Assembly: GCF_004005845.1 (NCBI RefSeq)
Contig: NZ_SADE01000004.1
Coordinates: 124,001-188,000 of the forward strand
Length of the DNA stretch: 64,000 nucleotides
Direction: 5' to 3'
Source of the DNA: Hwanghaeella grinnelliae
GTDB lineage: Bacteria; Pseudomonadota; Alphaproteobacteria; UBA8366; Aestuariispiraceae
Made by a program: the position numbers and the translations under genes. Below are positions 1 to 9,119 of the stretch, one piece after another. The notes beneath the pieces are model-generated. The model was given only the letters and a program-made list of their open reading frames with translations. It was not told the origin of the DNA and did no database searches. The first letter of the stretch is position 1. Each line of letters starts with the position of its first letter.

Positions 1-56
1 ATGCGTCATCCTCTGGTTCAGCGGCGACGAGGGCAATTGCAAAATAGTACCGGTTG

Positions 57-251
57 TTATTCCGCCGATACCAAGGTTACGACCGCCGTATTAATGAGCA
101 GCTTGCCGCGTTCCTCGAAATTAACGGTGACGCGGTGGCCGACCACGGATTGGACTTGTCCCAATCCCCAATCGGGTTCGTCCGGGTTTCTGACAAACGA
201 GCCGGGAACGAACCCGACGTCATTGCACAACTCGGCCCTTAAATCGTCCAT
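57..251 (-). CDS. DUF3553 family small protein
   Basis: A 64-residue protein that matches my memory of the DUF3553 family: a PGSFVRNPDEPDWGLGQVQS segment followed by a VTVNFEERGK strand and a TAVVTLV end. These short beta-rich proteins are common in alphaproteobacteria and are often found beside chpT, as here, where it is divergent from it with about 136 bases between. The biochemical role is unknown; the fold suggests a small nucleic-acid- or protein-binding barrel, which is inference. No signal peptide or membrane segment is visible. Confidence 0.85.
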   Translation of the reverse strand: MDDLRAELCNDVGFVPGSFVRNPDEPDWGLGQVQSVVGHRVTVNFEERGKLLINTAVVTLVSAE

Positions 252-387
252 TGCCTGAGATGTCCCAATCTAACCGTTAGACCAATGTTGCCTAGGCCGA
301 TGCTTGGTCTTTTCCGCCCCTGCCGAGTATGTTCTTGTTCTGTAGTGATACATGATTCATCCGCTGCCATAGGCTGGTTTTTAGCAT

Positions 388-999
388 ATGAACCAAAGAA
401 TTTCCGAAATGCTGATGTCGCGCATGGCCCACGAACTGGCTGGGCCTGTCGGGGCGATCGCAAATGGCGTCGAATTCATGCAGGAAGTCGAGGAAGGGGC
501 AGCGGATGCGGTCGACTTGATTGCCGACAGCGCACGCCGCGCGGCCGGGCGCTTGCAATTCTATCGGTTGGCCTATGGCGGCGCGGGCCGGTCGACAGAG
601 GATGAGACTGTTTTCGTGGATGCGGCGCGGGGCTTTGTAGACGAAGGCGGCGTCACGCTGTCCTGGCCTTCCGGCAGTTCCGCCGACCTGATCGAACGGC
701 CGGGCGGTGGCAAACTGTTGCTATTGGCAATTGAGATCGCCCGGGGCGCCTTGCTGCGCGGCGGGACCGTGGATATCGATGCCTTGCCGGGAATGGTGCA
801 GGTCGCGGCGGAAGGGCCAAAACCGACTTTGGCTGACGAAATACGTGCTAATTTCACGAGTACCGAACCGGTCGATGGTGTCGATGTGACGGCCAGATCG
901 GTGCATTGCCTATATGCGCGCCTCCTTGCGAGTGAGGCGGGAGTTCGTTTGGCGCTCGCTCAAGAAGGTGAGCAAATCCGCCTGTCCATAATACTTTAG
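388..999 (+). CDS. chpT: Histidine phosphotransferase ChpT
   Basis: A 203-residue protein of the ChpT family (HPTransfase). ChpT is a dimeric, degenerate histidine-kinase-like protein that moves phosphate from the hybrid kinase CckA to CtrA and CpdR. The phospho-accepting histidine is His15 in the opening helix (MAHELAGPVGAIANGVEF), the typical position after the first turn. The rest resembles the kinase ATP-binding fold but lacks N, G1 and G2 boxes, as expected. It heads the chemotaxis block, with its substrate CtrA encoded about 5.7 kb downstream on the other strand. The ribosome site before the ATG is weak. Confidence 0.92.
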   Translation: MNQRISEMLMSRMAHELAGPVGAIANGVEFMQEVEEGAADAVDLIADSARRAAGRLQFYRLAYGGAGRSTEDETVFVDAARGFVDEGGVTLSWPSGSSADLIERPGGGKLLLLAIEIARGALLRGGTVDIDALPGMVQVAAEGPKPTLADEIRANFTSTEPVDGVDVTARSVHCLYARLLASEAGVRLALAQEGEQIRLSIIL

Positions 1000-1242
1000 A
1001 TTTATTGCGACTGTCTGCCCACGCGTTCCGCGCTTTTGCGGCCGGTGAACCCGTTCATCCCGGGCCGTCCCGTGAATTAGCTAAGAACAGCTTAGTGGTT
1101 TGTTAAGAACTCGATTGGTATTGTTAGATCACCATTCTGATACCGTTATACGGACACTGGAATTAACTAGTCTGACTTTGACCATAACCAGCATTTAGGC
1201 GCGCCACTCGGCTGCGTCAGGTGGTAGGGGAGTGAAATAGCT

Positions 1243-4089
1243 ATGGACGATCTCCTTAGCGAGTTTTTGACCGAAACTGCGGAGAGCATGGACACGCTCG
1301 ACGTGGAATTGGTGAAGCTTGAACAAAATCCGAACGATCAAGCTATTCTTTCGAACATTTTCCGCCTGGTGCATACGATCAAAGGGACCTGCGGCTTTCT
1401 TGGCCTGCCGCGGCTTGAATCGGTGGCGCATGCCTCCGAGAATGTGCTCGGACGTATTCGCGACGGCGAATTGGAGATCAGCCAAGGTGCTGTCTCGCTG
1501 GTCTTGGAGTCTCTCGACCAAATCAAAATGATCCTGTCCGACCTGGAAGCGACGGAGGCCGAACCCGCGGGTGACGACTCCGATCTGATCGCGCGTTTGA
1601 ACCATCTCGCGGAAACGGGCGAAGTTCCGGCCGGTGGCGCTGCCGCGCCTGCCGCATCCAGTAATGACGATGCGCCTGCGACGAAGGACGAGGAAGAACT
1701 CGCCGCGACCGAAGCGATGATGGCTGAACTGGAAGACGCTGTTGAGGAAGCCCCGACGCCGGCGGCTCCATCCAGTGGTAGCGCCGCACTAGACGCGCTT
1801 ATGAACAGCGACGAGGTCGCCGCTGATAATGACGAGTTGCAGGCCGCGTTCGATAATGCGGTTTATGAGGGACCCGGCGACCCGTTTGCCGCCTTGAAGG
1901 GCGATCCGGAAGACGAACCCGCCGAGGAACCTGAGGACGAACCGGTGATTGCCGAAGCCTCGGTGCCCGCGACGGTTGAAGAAAAGAAGGCGCCGGCGGC
2001 GAAATCCGAGCCGGAAGCCGCGGCCGCCAAGAAGGAAGGCGGCGGGGTCACGCAGACCATCCGCGTCAACGTCGACCTGCTGGAAAACCTGATGACCATG
2101 GTCAGCGAGTTGGTGCTGACCCGCAACCAGCTTATGCAGATCCTGCGCAGCCAGGGCGAAAGCGATTTCGGTGCGCCGCTTCAGCGCTTGTCGCATGTGA
2201 CGACCGAGCTGCAGGAAGGCGTCATGAAGACGCGCATGCAGCCAATCGGCAATGCCTGGGCGAAACTGCCGCGTATCATTCGTGACCTCAGCCTGGAATT
2301 GGACCGCAAGATCGACCTGCAAATGATCGGCGCGGAAACCGAGCTGGATCGTCAGGTGTTGGATATCATCAAGGATCCGCTGACCCATATGGTCCGGAAT
2401 TCCGCGGATCACGGCATCGAACCGCCGGCCGACCGCGTGAAAGCCGGCAAGCCGGATACGGGGACGATCACGCTGAACGCCTATCATGAGGGCGGGCATA
2501 TCCATATCGTCATCCAAGATGACGGTAAGGGCCTGAATATGGCCCGCATCCGCGAGAAGGCGGTTTCGAATGGTATCGCCACCGAGTCCGAACTGGATGC
2601 GATGAGCGAACATCAGATTCAACAGATGATCTTTGCGGCGGGCTTCTCAACGGCAGCGGCGGTCACCAGCGTCTCGGGGCGCGGTGTCGGCATGGATGTC
2701 GTGAAGACGAATATCGACAAGATCGGCGGCACGGTCGAACTGAAGTCGGTCGAAGGCCGTGGTACGACCTTCCTGATCAAAATTCCGCTGACATTGGCCA
2801 TCGTTTCGGCGTTGATCGTCGAATGCGCGGACGAACGCTTCGCGATCCCGCAGATCAGCGTCGTGGAATTGGTGCGTGCCAGCAACGACTCCGAACACAA
2901 GATCGAGGAAATTCACGGCACGCCTGTGCTGCGCCTTCGCAACAGACTGCTTCCGCTGGTCTCGCTGCGCCGGTTGCTCGACGTTCCGACCAATGATGAG
3001 GATTTCATCAGCGACGAGAACTTCATCGTCGTGGCCCAGGTGGGGAATTATTCCTTCGGGATCATCGTCGACAAGATCTTCGATGCCGAGGAAATCGTCG
3101 TCAAACCGACTTCCACCGTGTTGCGGAACATTTCGATCTTCTCGGGCAACACGATCTTGGGTGACGGTAGCGTGATCATGATCCTTGACCCGAACGGCAT
3201 TGCACAGACAACCGGGGAAATGGCGACCCCGGACCAAACTGCGCAAGATGTCAGTACCGTACAGGCCAGTGGCGATGACGAACGCGTTGCCCTGCTGTTG
3301 TTCCGCGCGGGCGATAAATCGCCGAAATCGGTGCCGCTGGGCCTTGTCGCACGGTTGGAAGAAATCGACTTCGATGTGGTCGAATACTCCAATGGCCAGG
3401 CGATGGTGCAGTATCGCGGTTCGCTGATGCCGCTGGTCCCGATCAACGATTCATACAGCTTCCCGGAAACGGGCAAGAAGCCGACGTTGGTCTTCTCCGA
3501 TCGTGATCGGACAATGGGGCTGGTCGTCGACGAAATTCTGGACATCGTGGAAGACCGTTTGTCGGTCGAACATAGTGCATCCAAGGAAGGCATGATCGGC
3601 AGCGCCATCGTTGCCGGGAAGGCAACGGAAATCCTGGATACCGGTTACTTCCTGACCAAGGCGTTCCACGATTGGTTCGGCGTCGAAGGTGAGGTTTCCG
3701 TTACCGAGGGCCGTTCGTCCCGCCGCCGGATTCTGCTGGTGGATGACAGTTCCTTCTTCCGGAACCTGTTGACGCCGATCTTGTCCGTTGCGGGCTATTC
3801 GGTCACCACGGTTACCAGTGCCGCCGAAGCGCTTGAGCTTTGCGAACGGGGTGACGAATTCGATGGGATCGTTAGCGATATCGAAATGCCGGATATGAGC
3901 GGCTTCGAATTGGTCGAACATATCCGGGCTGGAACCAGGTGGGCCAAGCTGCCGATCGTCGCAATGTCTTCCCATACCAGCGCGGCGGCAGTGGATCGCG
4001 GCCGCGAGGTCGGCTTCACCGATTATGTGGCGAAGCATGACCGCGACGGTCTGCTTCAGACATTGGCGGAGACCTTCGGTCAGGGATGA
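1243..4089 (+). CDS. cheA: Hybrid chemotaxis kinase CheA with two CheW-like domains and C-terminal receiver
   Basis: A 948-residue histidine kinase. Domains in order: Hpt (1-110, phospho-His44 in VHTIKGTCGFLG); a long acidic Ala/Glu/Pro linker (110-270) that seems to replace a recognisable CheY-binding P2; dimerisation helices (from about 275); HATPase with N box HMVRNSADHGIE, G1 DDGKGL and G2 GRGVGMDVV; a CheW-type domain (530-665); a second CheW-like domain (about 685-815); and a receiver domain (825-945) with phospho-Asp879 in VSDIEMPD. It leads cheA-cheY-cheB-cheR. No cheW follows, so coupling to receptors may use the second CheW-like domain or a cheW elsewhere. A GGGGAG stands about 10 bases before the ATG. 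Confidence 0.95.
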   Translation: MDDLLSEFLTETAESMDTLDVELVKLEQNPNDQAILSNIFRLVHTIKGTCGFLGLPRLESVAHASENVLGRIRDGELEISQGAVSLVLESLDQIKMILSDLEATEAEPAGDDSDLIARLNHLAETGEVPAGGAAAPAASSNDDAPATKDEEELAATEAMMAELEDAVEEAPTPAAPSSGSAALDALMNSDEVAADNDELQAAFDNAVYEGPGDPFAALKGDPEDEPAEEPEDEPVIAEASVPATVEEKKAPAAKSEPEAAAAKKEGGGVTQTIRVNVDLLENLMTMVSELVLTRNQLMQILRSQGESDFGAPLQRLSHVTTELQEGVMKTRMQPIGNAWAKLPRIIRDLSLELDRKIDLQMIGAETELDRQVLDIIKDPLTHMVRNSADHGIEPPADRVKAGKPDTGTITLNAYHEGGHIHIVIQDDGKGLNMARIREKAVSNGIATESELDAMSEHQIQQMIFAAGFSTAAAVTSVSGRGVGMDVVKTNIDKIGGTVELKSVEGRGTTFLIKIPLTLAIVSALIVECADERFAIPQISVVELVRASNDSEHKIEEIHGTPVLRLRNRLLPLVSLRRLLDVPTNDEDFISDENFIVVAQVGNYSFGIIVDKIFDAEEIVVKPTSTVLRNISIFSGNTILGDGSVIMILDPNGIAQTTGEMATPDQTAQDVSTVQASGDDERVALLLFRAGDKSPKSVPLGLVARLEEIDFDVVEYSNGQAMVQYRGSLMPLVPINDSYSFPETGKKPTLVFSDRDRTMGLVVDEILDIVEDRLSVEHSASKEGMIGSAIVAGKATEILDTGYFLTKAFHDWFGVEGEVSVTEGRSSRRRILLVDDSSFFRNLLTPILSVAGYSVTTVTSAAEALELCERGDEFDGIVSDIEMPDMSGFELVEHIRAGTRWAKLPIVAMSSHTSAAAVDRGREVGFTDYVAKHDRDGLLQTLAETFGQG

Positions 4090-4274
4090 TCACGGTGCCC
4101 ATGCTGCGGATTTCACAAGGAAATTAGGGCGGCATGATGTTCTTCGGTTGCGGACGAGCCGTCCCACCCTTAACGTCGGATTGGCAGCCTCGGCGCTTTC
4201 AGTCCGGGGGTGGAAATTCGGGTCCGGACCGTTAAATTGGTTTGTAAATCCGCAATCCGTGGGGAGCGATGTCG

Positions 4275-4640
4275 ATGAAATCCTGTCTTGTCGTGGACGA
4301 CTCCCGCGTCATTCGAATGGTGGCGCGCAAGATATTGGAAGAACTGAACTTCGAAGTAATCGAGGCGGAAGACGGCAAAGTCGCGCTGGACGCCTGTAAT
4401 AAGAGCTTGCCGGATGCAGTTCTGCTCGATTGGAACATGCCGGTCATGGACGGGCTGGAATTTCTCGTTGCCCTTCGCCAGTTGCCGGGGAACGAGAACG
4501 TTCAGGTCATTTTTTGCACGACGGAAAACGACCTGGAACATATCCAGAAAGCGATTTCGGCTGGTGCGAACGAGTACATCATGAAACCGTTCGACAGTGA
4601 AATTATTCAAAGCAAATTCACTCAGGTAGGACTGCTGTAA
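4275..4640 (+). CDS. cheY: Chemotaxis response regulator CheY
   Basis: A 121-residue single-domain receiver that carries phosphate from CheA to the flagellar switch. The acidic pair (Asp8, Asp9), phospho-Asp52 in LLDWNMPVMDG and Lys104 in YIMKPF are all present. I place the start at the second ATG, because a GGGGAG lies 8 bases before it but only 2 bases before the ATG at 4269; family members also begin at this point. A 179-base gap separates it from cheA, and its stop overlaps the cheB start by one base (TAATG), so cheY and cheB are translationally coupled. Confidence 0.93.
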   Translation: MKSCLVVDDSRVIRMVARKILEELNFEVIEAEDGKVALDACNKSLPDAVLLDWNMPVMDGLEFLVALRQLPGNENVQVIFCTTENDLEHIQKAISAGANEYIMKPFDSEIIQSKFTQVGLL

Positions 4641-5794
4641 TGTCCGACCGCGGCGCCACGGCGCGCCTTTCGCAGCCAACAGCCTCGCAAGACGCCATCC
4701 GTGTGATGGTCGTCGACGATGCGCTTGTCATCCGAGGCATGTTGAGCCGAATGATCGAAGAAGAGCCGGGAATGGCGGTCATTGCCTCCGTCGGTGACGG
4801 GGAAAGGGCTTTGAAGTCCTTGGAACGGCACGAGGTGGACGTCGTGGTCCTGGATATCGAAATGCCGAGGATGGACGGGCTGACAGCTCTGCCGAAAATC
4901 ATCGAAATGTCCCCCGGCGTTCAAGTTTTGATGGCGTCTACCTTGACGCTGCGAAACGCAAAAGTCTCCATGAAGGCCATGGAACTCGGCGCGGCGGACT
5001 ATATCGCCAAACCGTCTTCAAGCGGTGAACTGCGGTCGGCCGATGAATTTCGGCGCGAATTTCTTGAGAAAGTAAAGACGTTGGGGCGCCTTGCACGGCG
5101 CCGTCGCCGGCTTTCCGGCACCCCGGCCGCGAAAGGGGCTGCGCCCACGGTTTCCGCGACAAAATCCGCGTCGAAACCGGCCAATATCACCTTGCGGCCG
5201 TTGCAGAACGCCAAACCCGACATCATCGCGATTGGCAGTTCCACCGGCGGGCCGCAAGCGCTCTTCAAGGTGCTATCGGCGATGGGCACGGAATTCCGGC
5301 AGCCGATCCTGATTACACAGCACATGCCGCCGACCTTCACGACGATATTGGCGGAGCATATTCAGAAAGCATGCGGTCGGCCGTGCAAGGAAGCCACGGA
5401 CGGTGAGGCGATCGCCCCTGGTACGGTATATGTCGCGCCGGGTGATTACCACATGCTGGTTGAATCGAAAGGCATCTCCAAGACGTTGAGACTGACGCAG
5501 GATCCGCCCGAAAACTTTTGCCGGCCGGCGGCGGATCCGATGTTCAGGAGTATTTCGCAAGCATACGGGGCACGGGTACTTGTAGTGATTCTGACCGGGA
5601 TGGGGTCGGATGGCAAAAAAGGCGCGGAAGTCGTCGTGCAAGGTGGAGGACAAGTGGTCGGTCAAGATGAAGCGTCCAGCGTAGTCTGGGGCATGCCCGG
5701 AGCCGTCGCCAATGCCGGCTTGTGCTCGGCAGTTCTGCCTATTGATGAAATAGGTGGACTGGTTAAGCGTCTAGCAACAGGGGGCGCGGCATGA
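4640..5794 (+). CDS. cheB: Protein-glutamate methylesterase / glutaminase CheB
   Basis: A 384-residue two-domain protein that demethylates and deamidates chemoreceptors once phosphorylated by CheA. The N-terminal receiver carries phospho-Asp72 (VLDIEMPRMDG) and Lys124 (IAKPSS). A linker rich in Arg, Lys and Ala (145-190) leads to the methylesterase domain, with the catalytic triad Ser201 (GSSTGGP), His228 (ITQHMPP) and Asp324 (TGMGSDG). Length and architecture are standard. It overlaps cheY by one base and cheR by four, placing it inside a tight operon. Confidence 0.96.
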   Translation: MSDRGATARLSQPTASQDAIRVMVVDDALVIRGMLSRMIEEEPGMAVIASVGDGERALKSLERHEVDVVVLDIEMPRMDGLTALPKIIEMSPGVQVLMASTLTLRNAKVSMKAMELGAADYIAKPSSSGELRSADEFRREFLEKVKTLGRLARRRRRLSGTPAAKGAAPTVSATKSASKPANITLRPLQNAKPDIIAIGSSTGGPQALFKVLSAMGTEFRQPILITQHMPPTFTTILAEHIQKACGRPCKEATDGEAIAPGTVYVAPGDYHMLVESKGISKTLRLTQDPPENFCRPAADPMFRSISQAYGARVLVVILTGMGSDGKKGAEVVVQGGGQVVGQDEASSVVWGMPGAVANAGLCSAVLPIDEIGGLVKRLATGGAA

Positions 5795-6630
5795 AGGTCG
5801 AAGATTTCGAACTGCTTGCGAAGACCGTGAAAGAACGGTCGGGCCTCGTGCTTTCGAAGGATAAAGCGTACTTGCTGGAAACCCGGTTGATGCCGGTGGC
5901 CAGGAAGCACGGATTGAAAGGGTTGGACGAATTATCCGATCAGGTTCGGCGCAGGAATGAAACCCTTATCGGTGATATTACCGAAGCGATGACGACGAAC
6001 GAGTCCCTGTTCTTCCGGGACAACAAGCCGTTCGATCAGTTCAAGGCTGCGGTGCTGCCTGGGTTGATGAAAGCGCGGGAAGGACAGAAACGCGTCCGAA
6101 TTTGGAGCGCGGCCTGTTCCAGTGGCCAAGAACCCTATTCTCTTTCGATGCTGATCAAGGAAGAAGGCGCGAAACTGACGGACTGGCGCTTCGACATCAT
6201 GGCCACCGATATCTCTATGGAGATGATCAACAAGGCCAAGGCTGGTATCTATACGCAGTTTGAAGTTCAGCGCGGTCTGCCGATCACCTTGCTGATCAAA
6301 TACTTCAAGCAGAACGGCGACAAATGGATACTGGATTCCGCAATCCGTTCGATGGTTCAGTTCAAGCCGTTCAACCTTCTGGAGTCCCTCTCCGGAATGG
6401 GACAGTTCGATATCGTGTTCTGCCGCAATGTGTTGATCTATTTCGACCAAGCGACCAAAGGCAAGGTCTTGGACGGGATCGCGAACCAATTGGCGGATGA
6501 CGGTGTGCTATATCTCGGCGGGGCCGAAACGGTATTGGGCATAACCGACCGCTTCGCGCCGGTTCCCGGATATCGCGGTATGTATCAGAAAAAGGGCGGC
6601 ACGCCCGCTGTGGTACCGGCCAGCACGTGA
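5791..6630 (+). CDS. cheR: Chemotaxis protein methyltransferase CheR
   Basis: A 279-residue SAM-dependent methyltransferase that methylates glutamates on chemoreceptors, opposing CheB. The N-terminal all-alpha CheR_N segment (about 1-60) is followed by the SAM domain with RIWSAACSSGQEPYS, MATDIS and DIVFCRNVLIYF, the usual signatures. The C-terminus has no receptor-tethering pentapeptide-binding insertion that I can recognise. The ATG overlaps the cheB stop (ATGA). It closes the che operon and is followed by a strong hairpin at 6675-6701. Confidence 0.95.
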   Translation: MKVEDFELLAKTVKERSGLVLSKDKAYLLETRLMPVARKHGLKGLDELSDQVRRRNETLIGDITEAMTTNESLFFRDNKPFDQFKAAVLPGLMKAREGQKRVRIWSAACSSGQEPYSLSMLIKEEGAKLTDWRFDIMATDISMEMINKAKAGIYTQFEVQRGLPITLLIKYFKQNGDKWILDSAIRSMVQFKPFNLLESLSGMGQFDIVFCRNVLIYFDQATKGKVLDGIANQLADDGVLYLGGAETVLGITDRFAPVPGYRGMYQKKGGTPAVVPAST

Positions 6631-6674
6631 TCTGGCGAACGTACGGCCATCGTAAACGCATGGCTCTTGAATCA

Positions 6675-6701
6675 AAAAGGCCGCCCGGTGGGCGGCCTTT
6701 T
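6675..6701. terminator. Bidirectional rho-independent terminator between cheR and ctrA
   Basis: A perfect 8-bp GC stem (GGCCGCCC / GGGCGGCC) with a 3-base loop is flanked by A-runs on the left and T-runs on the right, so it can end transcripts from both convergent genes. It lies 45 bases after the cheR stop and 27 bases after the ctrA stop. Confidence 0.9.
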
Positions 6702-6727
6702 CGCTGAACAGCATTCGGTCTTGGTGA

Positions 6728-7426
6728 TCAGCTTGCTTTTGCCACCGGCTCATCCGGTTCCCGCAGGACATAGCCGCGGCCCCAGACCGTTTCGATGAAA
6801 TTGTGCCCGCCCGTGGCGACGGAGAGCTTCTTCCGCAGTTTACAGACGAACACGTCAATGATCTTCGCTTCTGGTTCGTCCATGCCGCCATAAAGGTGGT
6901 TCAGGAACATCTCCTTGGTCAGCGTCGTTCCCTTGCGCAGGGCGAGCAACTCAAGAATTCCATATTCCTTGCCGGTCAAATGAACCGGCTTGCCTTCGAC
7001 TTCCGCGGATTTGGAATCCAGCAGCACGGTCAGCGGGCCGCATTGGATCTCGGACTTCGCATGGCCCTTGGACCGGCGAATGACAGCTTGGATGCGGGCC
7101 ATCAATTCCCGGCGGTCGAACGGCTTTGTCAGATAGTCGTCCGCGCCGAAACCGAGCCCCTTGATCTTGTTATCCATCTCCGTAAGGCCGGAAAGGATAA
7201 GGATCGGTGTTTGCACCCGGGCATCCCGAAGGCGTCGCAAAACCTCATATCCGTCAATATCCGGAAGAACGAGATCAAGAATGATCAAGTCGTAATCGTA
7301 TATTTTGCCGATTTCGAGGCCATCTTCCCCAAATTCCGTAACGTCGATGACGTAGCCCTCAGACTGGAGCATCATCTCGATACTCCGTGCCATCGACGGA
7401 TCGTCTTCGACCAGTAGCACTCTCAT
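6728..7426 (-). CDS. ctrA: Cell-cycle / motility master regulator CtrA
   Basis: A 232-residue OmpR-family response regulator. The start [20 protein letters not shown] matches the conserved CtrA N-terminus; an upstream in-frame extension is not conserved-looking and is dropped. The receiver has phospho-Asp51 ([13 protein letters not shown]) and Lys in YLTKPF. The winged helix contains the very conserved [20 protein letters not shown] and [20 protein letters not shown] stretches. In relatives it is phosphorylated via CckA-ChpT and controls flagellar, chemotaxis and cell-cycle genes. The C-terminus is PVAKAS and lacks the terminal Ala-Ala needed for ClpXP turnover in Caulobacter. It is divergent from fliI. 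Confidence 0.95.
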   Translation of the reverse strand: MRVLLVEDDPSMARSIEMMLQSEGYVIDVTEFGEDGLEIGKIYDYDLIILDLVLPDIDGYEVLRRLRDARVQTPILILSGLTEMDNKIKGLGFGADDYLTKPFDRRELMARIQAVIRRSKGHAKSEIQCGPLTVLLDSKSAEVEGKPVHLTGKEYGILELLALRKGTTLTKEMFLNHLYGGMDEPEAKIIDVFVCKLRKKLSVATGGHNFIETVWGRGYVLREPDEPVAKAS

Positions 7427-7563
7427 TTTAGTTCCCCTCAAGCGCCGACATTCTGCGCGGACTGCCCCAAGGTCCAGTTCCGATTTACCGCATCTAACGT
7501 GTTTCGCAGTGTGCTTTTCCACCTTCTGCGCGCCGCGGTGCGCTAATATGCTAGCAGACAATG

Positions 7564-7578
7564 TTAAAGATTGTTAAC
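7564..7578. promoter_or_regulatory. Candidate CtrA-binding site in the ctrA-fliI intergenic region
   Basis: TTAA at 7564-7567 and TTAAC at 7574-7578 are separated by six bases, close to the CtrA consensus of TTAA, seven bases, TTAA(C). It lies about 140 bases upstream of the ctrA start and 145 upstream of fliI, so it could serve autoregulation and flagellar control. The one-base-short spacing lowers confidence. The surrounding 295-base intergenic region is visibly AT-richer than its neighbours. Confidence 0.4.
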
Positions 7579-7721
7579 AAAAATGACCAGTCTGTAGATA
7601 ATTGATGTATTGTCCTGTTGTAAAACAATAAATGCTAAGAGGCTTCTCGTCAGAAACGAAGACTTGGCGTAGAATTCGCTGAAAGTCGTCTGCTCGTTAT
7701 TACTTGAGGGTTACTCCAAAC

Positions 7722-9119
7722 ATGTCATCGCCCCTTCAGCATGCCCAGGCGGAGGTCTCTCGCATGCCGACCGCCCAGGTCCACGGGAAGGTGATCGGAA
7801 TCCAGGGAATGTTGCTGCAAATCGGCGGCATTTCCGGGTATTTGTCGATCGGCGACCGATGCGACCTGATCGCGCGGGGGGGGCGTCGTGTGCGGTGCGA
7901 AGTGGTTGGTTTTCGCGATGGCCTTGCGCTTGCCATGCCTTACGGCCCCCTGGAAGGCGTCGGATTGGGCAGCAAGGCGGAATTAATTCAGTCGGAACCG
8001 GTCGTCAGGCCCCATCCACAATGGTTGGGCCGGGTCATCAACGCGTTCGGCGAACCGATCGACGGTGGCTCGCCCCTGCCACGCGGGGATCGGCCGATGA
8101 GAATTCGGAACCAACCCCCGCCGGCCCACACCAGAAACCGGTTGGGGCCGAAGGTCGATCTGGGGGTGCGCTGTCTGAACACCTTCACGACAATCTGCCA
8201 GGGGCAGCGTATGGGTATCTTCGCCGGTTCGGGGGTGGGGAAGTCCATTCTGATGTCGATGATGGCCCGTTATACGAACGCGGAAGTCATCGTCATCGGC
8301 CTGATCGGCGAACGCGGCCGCGAGGTGCAGGAGTTCATACAGGACCAATTGGGCGAGGAAGGCCTGGCGCGCAGCGTCGTCGTGGTGGCGACGTCGGACG
8401 AAAGCGCCCTGATGCGGCGTGAGGCTGCTTTCATGACCATGGCCGTCGCCGAATATTGGCGGGACCAAGGGCGGGAAGTGCTGTGTTTGATGGACTCGGT
8501 CACCCGCTTTGCCATGGCGCAGCGGGAAATTGGCCTCAGTGCCGGGGAACCGCCTGCAAGCAAGGGATACACGCCGACCGTTTTCGCGGAACTTCCGAAA
8601 TTGCTTGAGCGCGCCGGTCCCGGCGTGGGGGACGGCAATATCACCGGCATTTTCACGGTATTGGTTGAAGGGGACGACCATAACGAACCGATATCGGATG
8701 CGGTGCGCGGCATTTTGGATGGACATATCGTGCTGGACCGCACGATTGCGCATAGAAACCGGTATCCCGCGGTCAATATTCTGCGGTCCGTTTCCCGTTC
8801 CATGCCGGGTTGTAATTCCGAAGAACAAAACGCGGTCGTGAACCGGGCGCGGCAATTGCTGTCGACCTATGAGGACATGGCCGAACTGATCCGGTTGGGC
8901 GCCTATCGCAAGGGATCGGATCAGCAAGTCGACGAGGCGATCTACTATTTCGACGCCTTGGACCAGTTCATTTCCCAGATGCAAAGCGAGCAGGCCTCGC
9001 TGGAACAAGGTTATCAGCGCTTGGCTGAAATCCTCGGCATGCCCTATGGCGACACGGTGCTACCCCGGGAAGACGGCAGCGTTGAAGATGAAGAGGCTGC
9101 GGAGCCTGACGCCGGGTGA
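7722..9119 (+). CDS. fliI: Flagellar export ATPase FliI
   Basis: A 465-residue F1-beta-like ATPase that powers the flagellar type III export apparatus on the cytoplasmic side. Walker A is GIFAGSGVGKS (165-175), followed by VIGLIGERGREVQEF and the Walker B region EVLCLMDSVTRFA; ERAGPGVGDGNITG and SDAVRGILDGHIVL are FliI/SctN signatures. I prefer the ATG at 7722 over a TTG 18 bases upstream; a GAGG sits about 12 bases before the ATG. The stop overlaps fliJ by four bases (GTGA). Confidence 0.96.
   Translation: MSSPLQHAQAEVSRMPTAQVHGKVIGIQGMLLQIGGISGYLSIGDRCDLIARGGRRVRCEVVGFRDGLALAMPYGPLEGVGLGSKAELIQSEPVVRPHPQWLGRVINAFGEPIDGGSPLPRGDRPMRIRNQPPPAHTRNRLGPKVDLGVRCLNTFTTICQGQRMGIFAGSGVGKSILMSMMARYTNAEVIVIGLIGERGREVQEFIQDQLGEEGLARSVVVVATSDESALMRREAAFMTMAVAEYWRDQGREVLCLMDSVTRFAMAQREIGLSAGEPPASKGYTPTVFAELPKLLERAGPGVGDGNITGIFTVLVEGDDHNEPISDAVRGILDGHIVLDRTIAHRNRYPAVNILRSVSRSMPGCNSEEQNAVVNRARQLLSTYEDMAELIRLGAYRKGSDQQVDEAIYYFDALDQFISQMQSEQASLEQGYQRLAEILGMPYGDTVLPREDGSVEDEEAAEPDAG

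Noticed and set aside
1080-1130. Inverted repeat CTAAG-CTTAG upstream of cheA as an operator
   Set aside because: Arms of only five bases in an AT-rich promoter region; not distinguishable from chance.
4090-4274. A degraded cheW between cheA and cheY
   Set aside because: The gap is only about 180 bases, and no frame in it gives a CheW-like sequence.
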